This document shows positions 17,139 through 24,982 of a stretch of DNA of 60,572 bases, in pieces. Each line of letters opens with the position of its first letter. Position 1 is the stretch's first letter. The position numbers were made by a program, and so were the translations under genes. The notes beneath the pieces were generated by a model, which made no database searches, was not told the origin of the DNA, and worked only from the letters and a program-made list of their open reading frames with translations. This DNA comes from Betaproteobacteria bacterium (GTDB lineage: Bacteria > Pseudomonadota > Gammaproteobacteria > Burkholderiales > SG8-39): the NCBI GenBank assembly GCA_029883975.1, contig JAOUIL010000009.1, forward strand, positions 1-60,572, in the 5' to 3' direction.

Positions 17139-19619
17139 TCAGGCCGCCTTGGCTTGCACGGTCTTCTCGCTGCCGAGCTTCTCCAGGACCTCGGCGCGGC
17201 CGTAGTCCTGCGGGAAGTCGTCCACCATGATGACGCGCTTGCGCAGCGCTTCCTTGCGCTGCCAGTGCGCGTGCTCCTCGGGGGTGATGACGCCCTGTTC
17301 GCGCGCCGCCTGCGCGGTGTCCACGCCGGCGCGGGTGTGCAGCGCGCCGCTCTTCACGGCCTCGCGGAACTTCTTCTCGATCGGCTCGCAGGCGACGCTG
17401 GCGAGGAACGCCGCCTCGAGCACGCCGGTGGCGTCCGCCTCGCCCTTGGGCAGGTAGATGCCCGCGGTCAGGCGCTCGCGCGCCGCCCCGGGCTCGAGCA
17501 CCAGCCTCGCGCACTCGTGGTTGCGCGAATCGAGCGGCGGCCGGAACGGCATGCCGAGCGGGAAGATGCTCCAGCGCAGCAGCGTGGCGAGCGCCTTCAC
17601 CGGGAAGTTCGACAGCACCTGGTCGATCGCCTGCTGCGCGCGGTACAGGGAATTGCGCACCGACCAGCGCACCAGCGGCAGGTCGGCCTTGAGGCGGCCC
17701 TGGTCCTCGTAGCGCTTGAGCGTCGCGGAGGCGAGGTACATCATCGACAGCACGTCGCCCAGGCGTCCCGAGATCTTCTCCTTCCTCTTCAGTGCGCCGC
17801 CCATCGCCAGCATCGAGACGTCGGCGAGGAAGGCGAACGCCGCGGACAGGCGCGTGATGTGGCGGTAGTAATGGCGCGTCTCCGGTGCGGTGGCGAGCGG
17901 CGCGGTGGCGAACGTCGAGCGCGTCAGGCCGTGCACGAAGGCGCGCACGCCGTTGGAGAGCGTGTGCCCGATGTGCGCCGTGAAGGCGTCGTCAAACTCG
18001 CGCGAGGCCTCGTCTCCCTGCATGTCCTTGGCGGCGCGCATCTCCCGCAGCACGTAGGGATGGCAGCGGATGGCGCCCTGGCCGAAGATGATCAGCGTGC
18101 GCGTGAGGATGTTGGCGCCCTCCACCGTGATGCCTACGGGCAGCACCTGGTAGCCGCGGCCCACCCAGTTGTTCGGACCGAGGCAGATGCCCTTGCCGCC
18201 GTGGATGTCCATGGCGTCGTTGACGCAGGCGCGCGCCCCTTCGGTCATGTGGTACTTGGCGATCGCCGAGATCACCGAGGGCTTCTCGCCCTGGTCCACG
18301 GCGCCGGCGGTCATGACGCGCGTCGCCTCCATCATGTAGGCATTGGCGGCGATGCGGCCGAGTGCCTCCTCGACGCCCTCCAGCTTGCCGATCGGCGTGC
18401 GGAACTGGCTGCGCACGCGCGCGTAGGCGCCCGTCACGCGCGCCAGGGCCTTGGCGCCGCCCGCCGAGGACGCCGGCAGCGAGATCGAGCGGCCCGCTGC
18501 GAGGCAGTTCATGAGCATCATCCAGCCCTTGCCTGCGAATTCACGCCCGCCGATGATCCAGTCGATCGGCACGAACACGTCCTTGCCCCAATTGGGGCCG
18601 TTCTGGAAGGCGCCGTTCAGCGGCAGGTGGCGCCGGCCGATGTTGACGCCCGGCGTCGCAGTCGGAATCAGCGCGCAGGTGATGCCCAGGTCTTCCCGGT
18701 CGCCGAGCAGCTGCTCGGGGTCGTACAGGCGGAAGGCGAGGCCGAGCAGGGTCGCCACGGGTCCGAGCGTGATGTAGCGCTTGTCCCAGGTGAGCCGCAT
18801 GCCCAGCACTTCCTTGCCCTGCCAGACGCTCTTGCACACGACGCCGAAGTCCGGAATGGAGGCCGCGTCCGAGCCGGCTTCGGGGCTGGTGAGCGCGAAG
18901 CAGGGAATCTCCTGGCCTTTCGCCAGCCGCGGCAGATAGTGGTTCTTCTGCTCATCCGTGCCGTAGTGCAGCAGCAGCTCGGCGGGGCCGAGCGAATTGG
19001 GCACCATGACCGTGACGGCGAGCGCATTGCAGCGCGACGACAGCTTGGTGACCACCTCCGAGTGCGCGAGCGCGGAGAAACCCAGCCCGCCGTACTTCTT
19101 CGGGATGATCATGCCGAAGAAGCCCTTGTCCTTGAGGAACTGCCAGAGGTGCGCCGGCAGGTCGAAGCGCTCGTGCGTCACCTCCCAGTCGTCGGCCATG
19201 GCGCAGGCTTCCTCCGCCGGGCCGTCGACGAACGCCTGCTCTTCGGCGCTGAGGCGCGGCGCGGGCGTGCCGAGCAGCCGCTCCCAGTCGGGACGCCCGG
19301 AAAACAGATCCGCGTCCCACCAGACCGTGCCCGCATCGATGGCTTCCTTCTCGGTGGACGACATGTCGGGAAGGATGCGGCGGTACGCTGCGAGGATCGG
19401 ATCGCTCAGCAGCCGCCGGCGCAGCGCCGGCAGGTTGAGCACGAGCGCGACTGCGAGGAACGCCGCGGCGAGCGCGGCGTTGGTGCCCGCGCCGAGCCCG
19501 AGAATCACCGCCCAGGTGCCTCCCATGACGCCGGTCGCGGCAGTCCAGACGAAGATCGGCGCGCGAAAGAACGCCAGGCCGAGAAGCACGGCGACGGTAG
19601 CGATGGCGAAGGTCGTCAC
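17139..19619 (-). CDS. fadE: Long-chain acyl-CoA dehydrogenase FadE, membrane-anchored
   Basis: An 826-residue enzyme for the first beta-oxidation step, close to the 814 residues of E. coli FadE. Two N-terminal membrane segments (about 3-25 and 33-65) precede the catalytic core. Core landmarks: FGMIIPKKYGGLGFSA, CFALTSPEAGSDAASIPD, the LPLNGAFQNGPNWG lid loop and the MDIHGGKGICLGPNNW block. A C-terminal DUF1974-like helical domain covers the last 280 or so residues. The GTG start is decided by an AAGGAGGA ribosome site 8 bases upstream. It follows the tetR gene by 21 bases, with no promoter visible between them. Confidence 0.95.
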   Translation of the reverse strand: MTTFAIATVAVLLGLAFFRAPIFVWTAATGVMGGTWAVILGLGAGTNAALAAAFLAVALVLNLPALRRRLLSDPILAAYRRILPDMSSTEKEAIDAGTVWWDADLFSGRPDWERLLGTPAPRLSAEEQAFVDGPAEEACAMADDWEVTHERFDLPAHLWQFLKDKGFFGMIIPKKYGGLGFSALAHSEVVTKLSSRCNALAVTVMVPNSLGPAELLLHYGTDEQKNHYLPRLAKGQEIPCFALTSPEAGSDAASIPDFGVVCKSVWQGKEVLGMRLTWDKRYITLGPVATLLGLAFRLYDPEQLLGDREDLGITCALIPTATPGVNIGRRHLPLNGAFQNGPNWGKDVFVPIDWIIGGREFAGKGWMMLMNCLAAGRSISLPASSAGGAKALARVTGAYARVRSQFRTPIGKLEGVEEALGRIAANAYMMEATRVMTAGAVDQGEKPSVISAIAKYHMTEGARACVNDAMDIHGGKGICLGPNNWVGRGYQVLPVGITVEGANILTRTLIIFGQGAIRCHPYVLREMRAAKDMQGDEASREFDDAFTAHIGHTLSNGVRAFVHGLTRSTFATAPLATAPETRHYYRHITRLSAAFAFLADVSMLAMGGALKRKEKISGRLGDVLSMMYLASATLKRYEDQGRLKADLPLVRWSVRNSLYRAQQAIDQVLSNFPVKALATLLRWSIFPLGMPFRPPLDSRNHECARLVLEPGAARERLTAGIYLPKGEADATGVLEAAFLASVACEPIEKKFREAVKSGALHTRAGVDTAQAAREQGVITPEEHAHWQRKEALRKRVIMVDDFPQDYGRAEVLEKLGSEKTVQAKAA

Positions 19620-19640
19620 GAGAGTCCTCCTTGGCTTGCG

Positions 19641-20324
19641 CTAGGCGGCGATGCGGACCTGGTGGGCGCCGGGCAGCGGGGCAAGCAGGCCCGCGCTCAT
19701 GAACGCGACCAGCCGGTCTTCCAGCACGCGCGCGTCGTAGCGGTCCTCGGGCTTCGCGCCGGCGATCAGCTGCACCGTGTCGGTGGCGGCGAGCGTGTAG
19801 GCGAGGGTGCCGAACATGAAATGCATGCGCCACACCAGCTCGTCCCTGGGCAGCTCGGGCAGCGCGCGCACGAATGCCGCCTTGAAGCGCTCCATGACCG
19901 GCGCGTACATGCGCCCGATCAGCTGGCGTATCCCCTTGGCCGGCTCGGTGTAGGCGCGTCCGAGGAGCCGCGTGAAGTTGCGCCCGCCGCCGCGGGTGTC
20001 TTCCACCATGCGCAGGCTGGCGCCGAGGAAGGCGCGGATGATCGCCTCGGGCGCGAGCGCCTTGCCGCCGGCCTCGGCCTCCAGCCCGTCGAGCTCCGCG
20101 GAGCGCTCGGCGTTCATCGGGTCGAGCCGGCGGCGGAAGACCGCCTCGATCAGCGCGTCCTTGGAGCCGAAGTGATAGTTCACCGCGGCGAGATTGACGC
20201 CGGCACGCGCGGTCAGCATGCGCATGGACGCGCCTTCGAAGCCGTGCTGCATGAACATCTCCTCGGCAGCGTCGAGGATGCGGGTCTGGGTCTCTTTGAG
20301 GGGCTTGAGGGCGCGCAAGCTCAT
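19641..20324 (-). CDS. TetR/AcrR-family repressor of beta-oxidation genes, PsrA/FadR-like
   Basis: A 227-residue regulator. N-terminal TetR helix-turn-helix (about 12-60): TRILDAAEEMFMQHGFEGASMRMLTARAGVNLAAVNYHFGS read in pieces, with AAVNYHFGSKDAL as recognition helix; the remainder is a ligand-binding helical domain (TetR_C_7-like). The first gene of the fad operon, so it is expected to autoregulate. Directly upstream lies a perfect dyad matching the PsrA consensus CAAAC-N4-GTTTG, positioned over the start point. By analogy with PsrA, long-chain fatty acids or acyl-CoA would release it from DNA; the ligand is inference. Confidence 0.88.
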   Translation of the reverse strand: MSLRALKPLKETQTRILDAAEEMFMQHGFEGASMRMLTARAGVNLAAVNYHFGSKDALIEAVFRRRLDPMNAERSAELDGLEAEAGGKALAPEAIIRAFLGASLRMVEDTRGGGRNFTRLLGRAYTEPAKGIRQLIGRMYAPVMERFKAAFVRALPELPRDELVWRMHFMFGTLAYTLAATDTVQLIAGAKPEDRYDARVLEDRLVAFMSAGLLAPLPGAHQVRIAA

Positions 20325-20336
20325 GGCGGTGGTCTC

Positions 20337-20356
20337 ATTCAAACGAACGTTTGAAT
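20337..20356. promoter_or_regulatory. PsrA-type operator (perfect dyad)
   Basis: ATTCAAACGAACGTTTGAAT: two 9-base arms in perfect inverted symmetry around AA, containing CAAAC-N4-GTTTG, the published PsrA binding pattern (G/C)AAAC-N2-4-GTTT(G/C). It lies 12 bases upstream of the regulator start and overlaps the promoter -10 by two bases, so binding would block RNA polymerase for the whole fad operon. No second copy was noticed in the window. Confidence 0.8.
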
Positions 20357-20384
20357 GATAGGGAGTCTGACCCTTGTGCGTCAA
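20355..20384 (-). promoter_or_regulatory. Sigma70 promoter of the tetR-fadE-fadA-fadB-yciA operon
   Basis: Reading the minus strand: -35 TTGACG (20384-20379), 18-base spacer, -10 TATCAT (20360-20355). The predicted start point falls inside the dyad operator at 20337-20356, leaving a leader of roughly 20 bases before the regulator ATG. This is one of the two best promoter matches found in the window. Confidence 0.72.
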
Positions 20385-20426
20385 GGGCTTCGGCGGGCCC
20401 GGCTGCATTAGAATCCGCGCCTTCCC

Positions 20427-22247
20427 ATGGCCGCGCACCCCTACGGATCCGCGCCCACGCCGGCTGCCGGCGGGGGCGACTGGCGCGTGCTGCGCATGCT
20501 GCTGCCGTACCTGCGGGAATACCGCGGGCGCGTGGTCGTGGCGCTGGTGTTCCTCGTCTCGGCCAAGCTCGCCAACGTGGCGGTGCCACTGGTGCTGAAG
20601 GAGGTGGTCGACGGGCTTGACCCCACCATCGCGGTGCTGACGGTGCCCGCCGCGCTGCTCGCCGCCTACGGCCTGCTGCGCTTCTCGACGACCCTGTTTG
20701 CCGAGTTGCGCGACGTCGTCTTCGTACGCGTGGCCCAGCGCGCAATCCGCCGCGTCGCGCTGGGTGTGTTCCGCCACCTGCACAACCTGTCGCTGCGCTT
20801 TCACCTCGAGCGCCAGACCGGCGGCATGACGCGCGACATCGAACGCGGCACGCGCGGCATCTCGACGCTGCTCTCGTATCTCATCTTCTCGATCCTGCCG
20901 GTCATCCTCGAGTTCGCGCTGGTCGCCGCGGTGCTGCTGGCCAAGTTCGACTGGCGCTTCGCCGCCATCACGTTCGGCGCCGTCGCCGTCTACCTCACCT
21001 ACACGTTCGTCGTGTCGGAGTGGCGCATCGCCATCCGCAAGCGCGCCAACGAGCTCGACTCCAGGGCCAACACGCGCGCTATCGACAGCCTGCTCAACTA
21101 CGAGACAGTGAAATACTTCGGCAACGAGGAGTTCGAGGCCGGCCGCTACGACGAGAGCCTGCTGCGCTACGAGAATGCCGCCACCACCAGCGAGGCCTCG
21201 CTCGGCCTGCTCAACATCGGGCAGAGCCTGATCATCGCCGTCGCGGTCACGGCCCTCATGTTCCTCGCCGCCGAAGGGGTGGCGCTGCGCAGCCTGTCGC
21301 TGGGGGACCTCGTGCTGGTGAACGCGCTGCTGATCCAGCTGTACATCCCGCTCAATTTCCTCGGCATGGTGTACCGGGAGATCAAGCAGTCCCTCGCCGA
21401 CATGCAGCGCATGTTCCGGCTGCTCGGCGAGCACCTGGAAGTGCGCGACAAGCCGGACGCGGCGGCGCTGGCCGCCGGCCCGGCCGCGGTCGAGTTCCGC
21501 GGCGTCGACTTTTCCTACGAGCCCGCGCGCCAGATCCTGCACGGCGTGAGCTTCGAGATCCCGGCCGGCCGCCGCGTGGCGGTGGTCGGGCATTCCGGGT
21601 CGGGGAAATCGACGCTCGCACGCCTGCTGTACCGCTTCTACGACGTCGGCGGCGGCTCGATCCGCGTGAACGGCGTCGACATCCGCGACCTGACGCAGAA
21701 GAGCCTGCGCGCGGCCATCGGCATCGTGCCGCAGGACACGGTGCTGTTCAACGACACGATCCTGTACAACATCCGCTATGGCCGGCCCGAGGCGAGCGAG
21801 GCCGAGGTGATCGCGGCGGCGCGCGCGGCGCATATCCACGACTTCGTCGAGAGCCTGCCGCAGAAGTACCAGAGCACGGTCGGCGAGCGCGGACTGAAGC
21901 TCTCGGGCGGCGAGAAGCAGCGCGTGGCGATCGCCCGGGCGATCCTCAAGGGCCCGGCCATCCTCATCTTCGACGAGGCGACCTCGGCGCTCGACTCCAC
22001 GGCCGAGCGCGCCATCCAGGCCGAGCTCGAGCGCATCTCCCGCGGGCGCACGGCGCTGGTGATCGCGCACCGCCTGTCCACGGTCATGGACGCGGACCAG
22101 ATCCTGGTGCTGGACCATGGCCGCATCGTGGAGCGCGGCACGCATGGCGAGCTGCTGGCCGCCAACGGCGAGTACGCCCGCATGTGGGCCCTGCAGCGCG
22201 AGGCAGCGCAGGCTGAAGCCGTGCTGCAGCGCGCCAAAGCTGCGTGA
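20427..22247 (+). CDS. ABC exporter of the Atm1/HMT half-transporter type
   Basis: A 606-residue half-transporter: six-helix membrane domain (about 20-325) followed by a nucleotide-binding domain (about 345-590) with Walker A GHSGSGKST, Q-loop VPQDTVLFN, signature LSGGEKQR, Walker B AILIFDEATSALD and the H-loop AHRLST. The membrane domain has the Atm1/ABCB7 family marks: LSLRFHLERQTGG, DIERGTRGI and the LNYETVKYFGNE motif, which line the glutathione-binding cavity in Atm1 structures. Expected function is export of glutathione-linked sulfur or metal conjugates. The gene is divergent from the fad regulator and followed by an intrinsic terminator, so it is monocistronic. Confidence 0.93.
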   Translation: MAAHPYGSAPTPAAGGGDWRVLRMLLPYLREYRGRVVVALVFLVSAKLANVAVPLVLKEVVDGLDPTIAVLTVPAALLAAYGLLRFSTTLFAELRDVVFVRVAQRAIRRVALGVFRHLHNLSLRFHLERQTGGMTRDIERGTRGISTLLSYLIFSILPVILEFALVAAVLLAKFDWRFAAITFGAVAVYLTYTFVVSEWRIAIRKRANELDSRANTRAIDSLLNYETVKYFGNEEFEAGRYDESLLRYENAATTSEASLGLLNIGQSLIIAVAVTALMFLAAEGVALRSLSLGDLVLVNALLIQLYIPLNFLGMVYREIKQSLADMQRMFRLLGEHLEVRDKPDAAALAAGPAAVEFRGVDFSYEPARQILHGVSFEIPAGRRVAVVGHSGSGKSTLARLLYRFYDVGGGSIRVNGVDIRDLTQKSLRAAIGIVPQDTVLFNDTILYNIRYGRPEASEAEVIAAARAAHIHDFVESLPQKYQSTVGERGLKLSGGEKQRVAIARAILKGPAILIFDEATSALDSTAERAIQAELERISRGRTALVIAHRLSTVMDADQILVLDHGRIVERGTHGELLAANGEYARMWALQREAAQAEAVLQRAKAA

Positions 22248-22283
22248 CCTTTCACAGGCCGGGGAAAGAGTTCACCTTTTTTC
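22244..22283 (+). terminator. Intrinsic terminator after the ABC exporter
   Basis: A hairpin that includes the stop codon: GTGA-CCTTTC pairs with GGAAAG-(AG)-TTCAC around a short loop, with small bulges, and is followed at once by TTTTTT (22277-22282). The stem plus U-run pattern is the standard Rho-independent form. Confidence 0.7.
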
Positions 22284-22314
22284 TAGGAATTTCCGGCTAC
22301 CGCCTTATTTTTAC

Positions 22315-22343
22315 TTGCATTTCCAATTTAGCCTGCTTACACT
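22315..22343 (+). promoter_or_regulatory. Sigma70 promoter of the PBP7-like gene
   Basis: TTGCAT (22315-22320), a 17-base spacer and TACACT (22338-22343), in an unusually AT-rich stretch for this genome. It sits just after the ABC terminator and about 29 bases before the ATG at 22372. Confidence 0.65.
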
Positions 22344-22371
22344 CCGCGGATCCGCTAGGGGAAATGGCTTG

Positions 22372-23238
22372 ATGCGCTCAGGGGAACGCAGGCTCCACTC
22401 GCTCGAGAAGATCGTCGCCATCGGCGCGCTGGCCGCGGTGCTGTTCGTCAGCATCGGCTTCGCGCGCGCGGGCGACGGGCCCAAGGTGCGCTCCGCGGTC
22501 GCGCTCGTGCAGGATGCCGAGAGCGGCGAGACGCTGTTCGAGAAGAACAGCGAGACGATCCTGCCGATCGCGTCCATCACGAAACTGATGACGGCGATCG
22601 TGGTGCTGGAGCGCGCACTGGACCTGGAGGACCGCGTCGCGGTGAGCGCCGAGGATCTCAGGGCCACGCGCAGCTCGCGCGTGCGCGGGCGGCTGCGCCC
22701 GGGCTCCATGCTGACGCGCGATGAGCTGCTGCTGCTCGCGCTGATGGCGTCGGAGAACCGCGCGGCGGCCGCGCTGGCGCGCACCTACCCCGGCGGCACC
22801 GAAGCCTTCGTCGCCGCGATGAACGCGGAAGCCGCGCGCCTCGGCCTGCACGACACGCGGTTCGCCGATCCGACGGGCCTGTCGCCTGACAACGTGTCCA
22901 GCGCGCAGGACCTTGCGCGGCTGGTGAAGGCCGCCCACAGCTATCCGCTGATCCGCGACTACTCCACGCGCTCCAGCGCGCAGGTGCGCGCGCGCGGCGG
23001 CACGGTCGGCTACCGCAACACCAACAGCCTGGTGCGCTCGGATCGCTGGGACATCGAGCTCTCGAAGACCGGCTACATCAGCCAGGCGGGCCGCTGCCTG
23101 GTCATGCACATGCGGGTCGCCTCGCGCGACCTGGTGGTGATCCTGCTCGACTCCTGGGGCAAGTACACGCGCATCGCCGACGCCCGTCGCATCCGCCAGT
23201 GGCTCGAGTCCAGCGCCGCGCGCGACCCGAGCGGCTAG
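22372..23238 (+). CDS. pbpG: D-alanyl-D-alanine endopeptidase, PBP7/DacF-like serine peptidase S11
   Basis: A 288-residue periplasmic peptidoglycan peptidase. After an N-terminal membrane/signal segment (about 15-35, AIGALAAVLFVSIGFARA) come the three penicillin-binding motifs: SxxK as Ser68-Ile-Thr-Lys71, SxN as Ser127-Glu-Asn129, and Lys232-Thr-Gly. The spacing and total length match PbpG (PBP7) rather than DacA/DacC, which carry an extra C-terminal domain. It would cleave D-Ala-meso-DAP crosslinks. The ATG is chosen because the earlier ATG at 22364 stops after one codon. Its 3' end may overlap the EgtD start, depending on that start. Confidence 0.92.
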   Translation: MRSGERRLHSLEKIVAIGALAAVLFVSIGFARAGDGPKVRSAVALVQDAESGETLFEKNSETILPIASITKLMTAIVVLERALDLEDRVAVSAEDLRATRSSRVRGRLRPGSMLTRDELLLLALMASENRAAAALARTYPGGTEAFVAAMNAEAARLGLHDTRFADPTGLSPDNVSSAQDLARLVKAAHSYPLIRDYSTRSSAQVRARGGTVGYRNTNSLVRSDRWDIELSKTGYISQAGRCLVMHMRVASRDLVVILLDSWGKYTRIADARRIRQWLESSAARDPSG

Positions 23239-23264
23239 GCCGCGTTCGTTTCTACGGCTCGGTA

Positions 23265-24194
23265 GTGCCCGCGGACAGCTTCCGCGAGGACGTCATCGAG
23301 GGCCTGTCGCAGCCGCAGAAGTGCCTGCCGCCCAAGTATTTCTACGATGCAGCGGGCAGCCGCCTCTTTGATCGCATCTGCCGGCTGCCCGAGTACTATC
23401 CGACGCGCGCGGAGCTGGCGCTGACGCGGCGGCACTTGGCGGACATCGCGCGCTTCGCGGTGCGCGGCTGCGAGCTGATCGAGTACGGCAGCGGCGAGAG
23501 CCTGAAGACACGGCTGCTGCTCAAGGCGCTGCGCCCTTCCGTGTACGTCCCCGTGGATATCTCGTCCACGGCGCTCGCGGGCGCCGCGCGGCGCCTGTCG
23601 GCGGAGTTCGCCTGGCTGCATATCTTCGCGGTGGTCGGGGACTTCTCGCAGCCGCTGCGCCTGCCCGTGTTCCGCCAGCGCGCCGGGCGCCGGCGCGTGG
23701 TGTACTTCCCCGGCTCCACCATCGGCAACCTGGCGGTGCAGGAGGCGCAGGCGTTCCTGTCGATGAGCCGCGCCCAGGTCGGCGCGGGCGGCGCCATGCT
23801 GATCGGCGTGGACGTGAAGAAGGACGCCAACGCGCTGCATGCCGCCTACAACGACGCGCGCGGCGTGACGGCGCGCTTCAACCTGAACCTGCTCGCCCGC
23901 ATCAACCGCGAGCTGGGGGCCGATTTCGACCTGCGCCGCTTTCGCCACTACGCGTTCTACAACGCGCCGCTCGGGCGCGTCGAGATGCACCTCGTGTCGC
24001 TCGCGCGCCAGGCGGTGCGCATCGGCCGGCACCGGTTCGAGTTCGAGCGCGGCGAGACTATCCACACCGAGAACTCCCACAAGTACGCGGTCGACGAGTT
24101 CCGCGCGCTGGCCGGCGAGGCGGGATTTCGCGGGGTCAGGCTCTGGCAGGACCGCCAGGGCCTGTTCTCGCTGCACGGCCTGGCGGCGGAGTAG
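23265..24194 (+). CDS. egtD: L-histidine N-alpha-methyltransferase, ergothioneine biosynthesis
   Basis: A SAM-dependent enzyme that trimethylates histidine to hercynine. Family marks: LPPKYFYDAAGSRLFDRI, LPEYYPTRAE (with the substrate-binding Tyr), IEYGSGESLKTRLLL (SAM site), VYFPGSTIGNL (Asn) and IHTENSHKY, which holds the Glu and Ser that bind the histidine amino group. The start is uncertain: GTG 23265 gives 309 residues, GTG 23199 gives 331 but overlaps pbpG by 40 bases; known EgtD is about 320. No EgtB gene is nearby, so ergothioneine synthesis would need a distant partner. Confidence 0.9.
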   Translation: MPADSFREDVIEGLSQPQKCLPPKYFYDAAGSRLFDRICRLPEYYPTRAELALTRRHLADIARFAVRGCELIEYGSGESLKTRLLLKALRPSVYVPVDISSTALAGAARRLSAEFAWLHIFAVVGDFSQPLRLPVFRQRAGRRRVVYFPGSTIGNLAVQEAQAFLSMSRAQVGAGGAMLIGVDVKKDANALHAAYNDARGVTARFNLNLLARINRELGADFDLRRFRHYAFYNAPLGRVEMHLVSLARQAVRIGRHRFEFERGETIHTENSHKYAVDEFRALAGEAGFRGVRLWQDRQGLFSLHGLAAE

Positions 24195-24206
24195 CGTCCT
24201 GCGCCG

Positions 24207-24935
24207 CTAGGGTCTGCGGGCCGGGCCGCCCGTTCGCGCCGGCGAACGAATCGCGCGCGTGAGGTTGTCGATGGTGCGCAGCTGCATCCGCTTGACCGGC
24301 GAAGGCGGACTCTTCTCGTCCGGAATCTCGGTGCCGTAGCCGGGCTTGTCGATGACCACGCTGCCGAACTGGTTCTCGACGAGAATGGCGCTGGGCGCGT
24401 CCGAGCCTTCCGGCTCCAGCAGCGCCACCTTGGCCGACGCATCCACCATCACCCCGTCCTTTTCCCGCCGCTCGATCACTTCGCCCTCGACATGCGTGCC
24501 GCGAATGCCGATCGTGGCGACGCTCACGCTGACGCGCATGTCCTTTCTCTTGGTGCGCGCCACGAGCCCGGAAACGAAGCGGAATGCGCCCTTGAAGATC
24601 CTGGAGTGAAAGGACTCCTGCTCGGCGGCGCCGCCCGTGGCGTGGCTGTAGCGCGAGACCTCGAATTCGGCATCGGGTCCCAGCGTGAAGCGCGTCTTGT
24701 CCGTGAACTCGATCTGCAGGACCGTCCCGGCGCCGGTGCGAATGCGCTCACCGGCGAACACGGGATCGCCTGCTGCCAGCTTGCGCGCGGGCGCGCCCGG
24801 CGCCTGCGCATTGCCGAGCCGGTCGCCCGTCATCTGCGACACCCGACCGATGGAAGGTGTCGCGGCCACGGCGAGCGCGGGCAGCAGCGACACGCCAAGA
24901 ACGATCAGCCTCAGTCCAGCAAGGGGTAGTTTCAT
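24207..24935 (-). CDS. Exported FecR-domain protein
   Basis: A 242-residue protein with a signal peptide (LIVLGVSLLPALAVAA) and one FecR domain (about 45-185): GERIRTGAGTVLQIEFTDKTRFTLG, then SVATIGIRGTHVEGEV. In this protein class FecR is a periplasmic domain, not linked to a sigma factor; no sigma factor or TonB receptor gene is adjacent. The C-terminal 60 residues are proline/lysine-rich without a fold. It is divergent from the spermidine-synthase-like gene (47-base gap). It is unrelated in architecture to the FecR protein at 6367-7773. Confidence 0.85.
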   Translation of the reverse strand: MKLPLAGLRLIVLGVSLLPALAVAATPSIGRVSQMTGDRLGNAQAPGAPARKLAAGDPVFAGERIRTGAGTVLQIEFTDKTRFTLGPDAEFEVSRYSHATGGAAEQESFHSRIFKGAFRFVSGLVARTKRKDMRVSVSVATIGIRGTHVEGEVIERREKDGVMVDASAKVALLEPEGSDAPSAILVENQFGSVVIDKPGYGTEIPDEKSPPSPVKRMQLRTIDNLTRAIRSPARTGGPARRP

Positions 24936-24982
24936 TTGCCCGCTCCTTGACGGTTTCCTCGCGCCAGCCTGATTATCCAGCA

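Noticed and set aside
17130-20354. A 1074-codon plus-strand frame opposite fadE and the tetR gene
   Set aside because: Low-complexity Arg/His/Ala sequence antisense to two well-recognised genes; no domain signature.
20361-20378. GGGAGTCTGACCCTT, similar to dispersed betaproteobacterial intergenic repeats and to the core at 34719
   Set aside because: It lies exactly in the 18-base spacer of the fad promoter and has no palindromic partner here, so promoter spacer is the simpler explanation.
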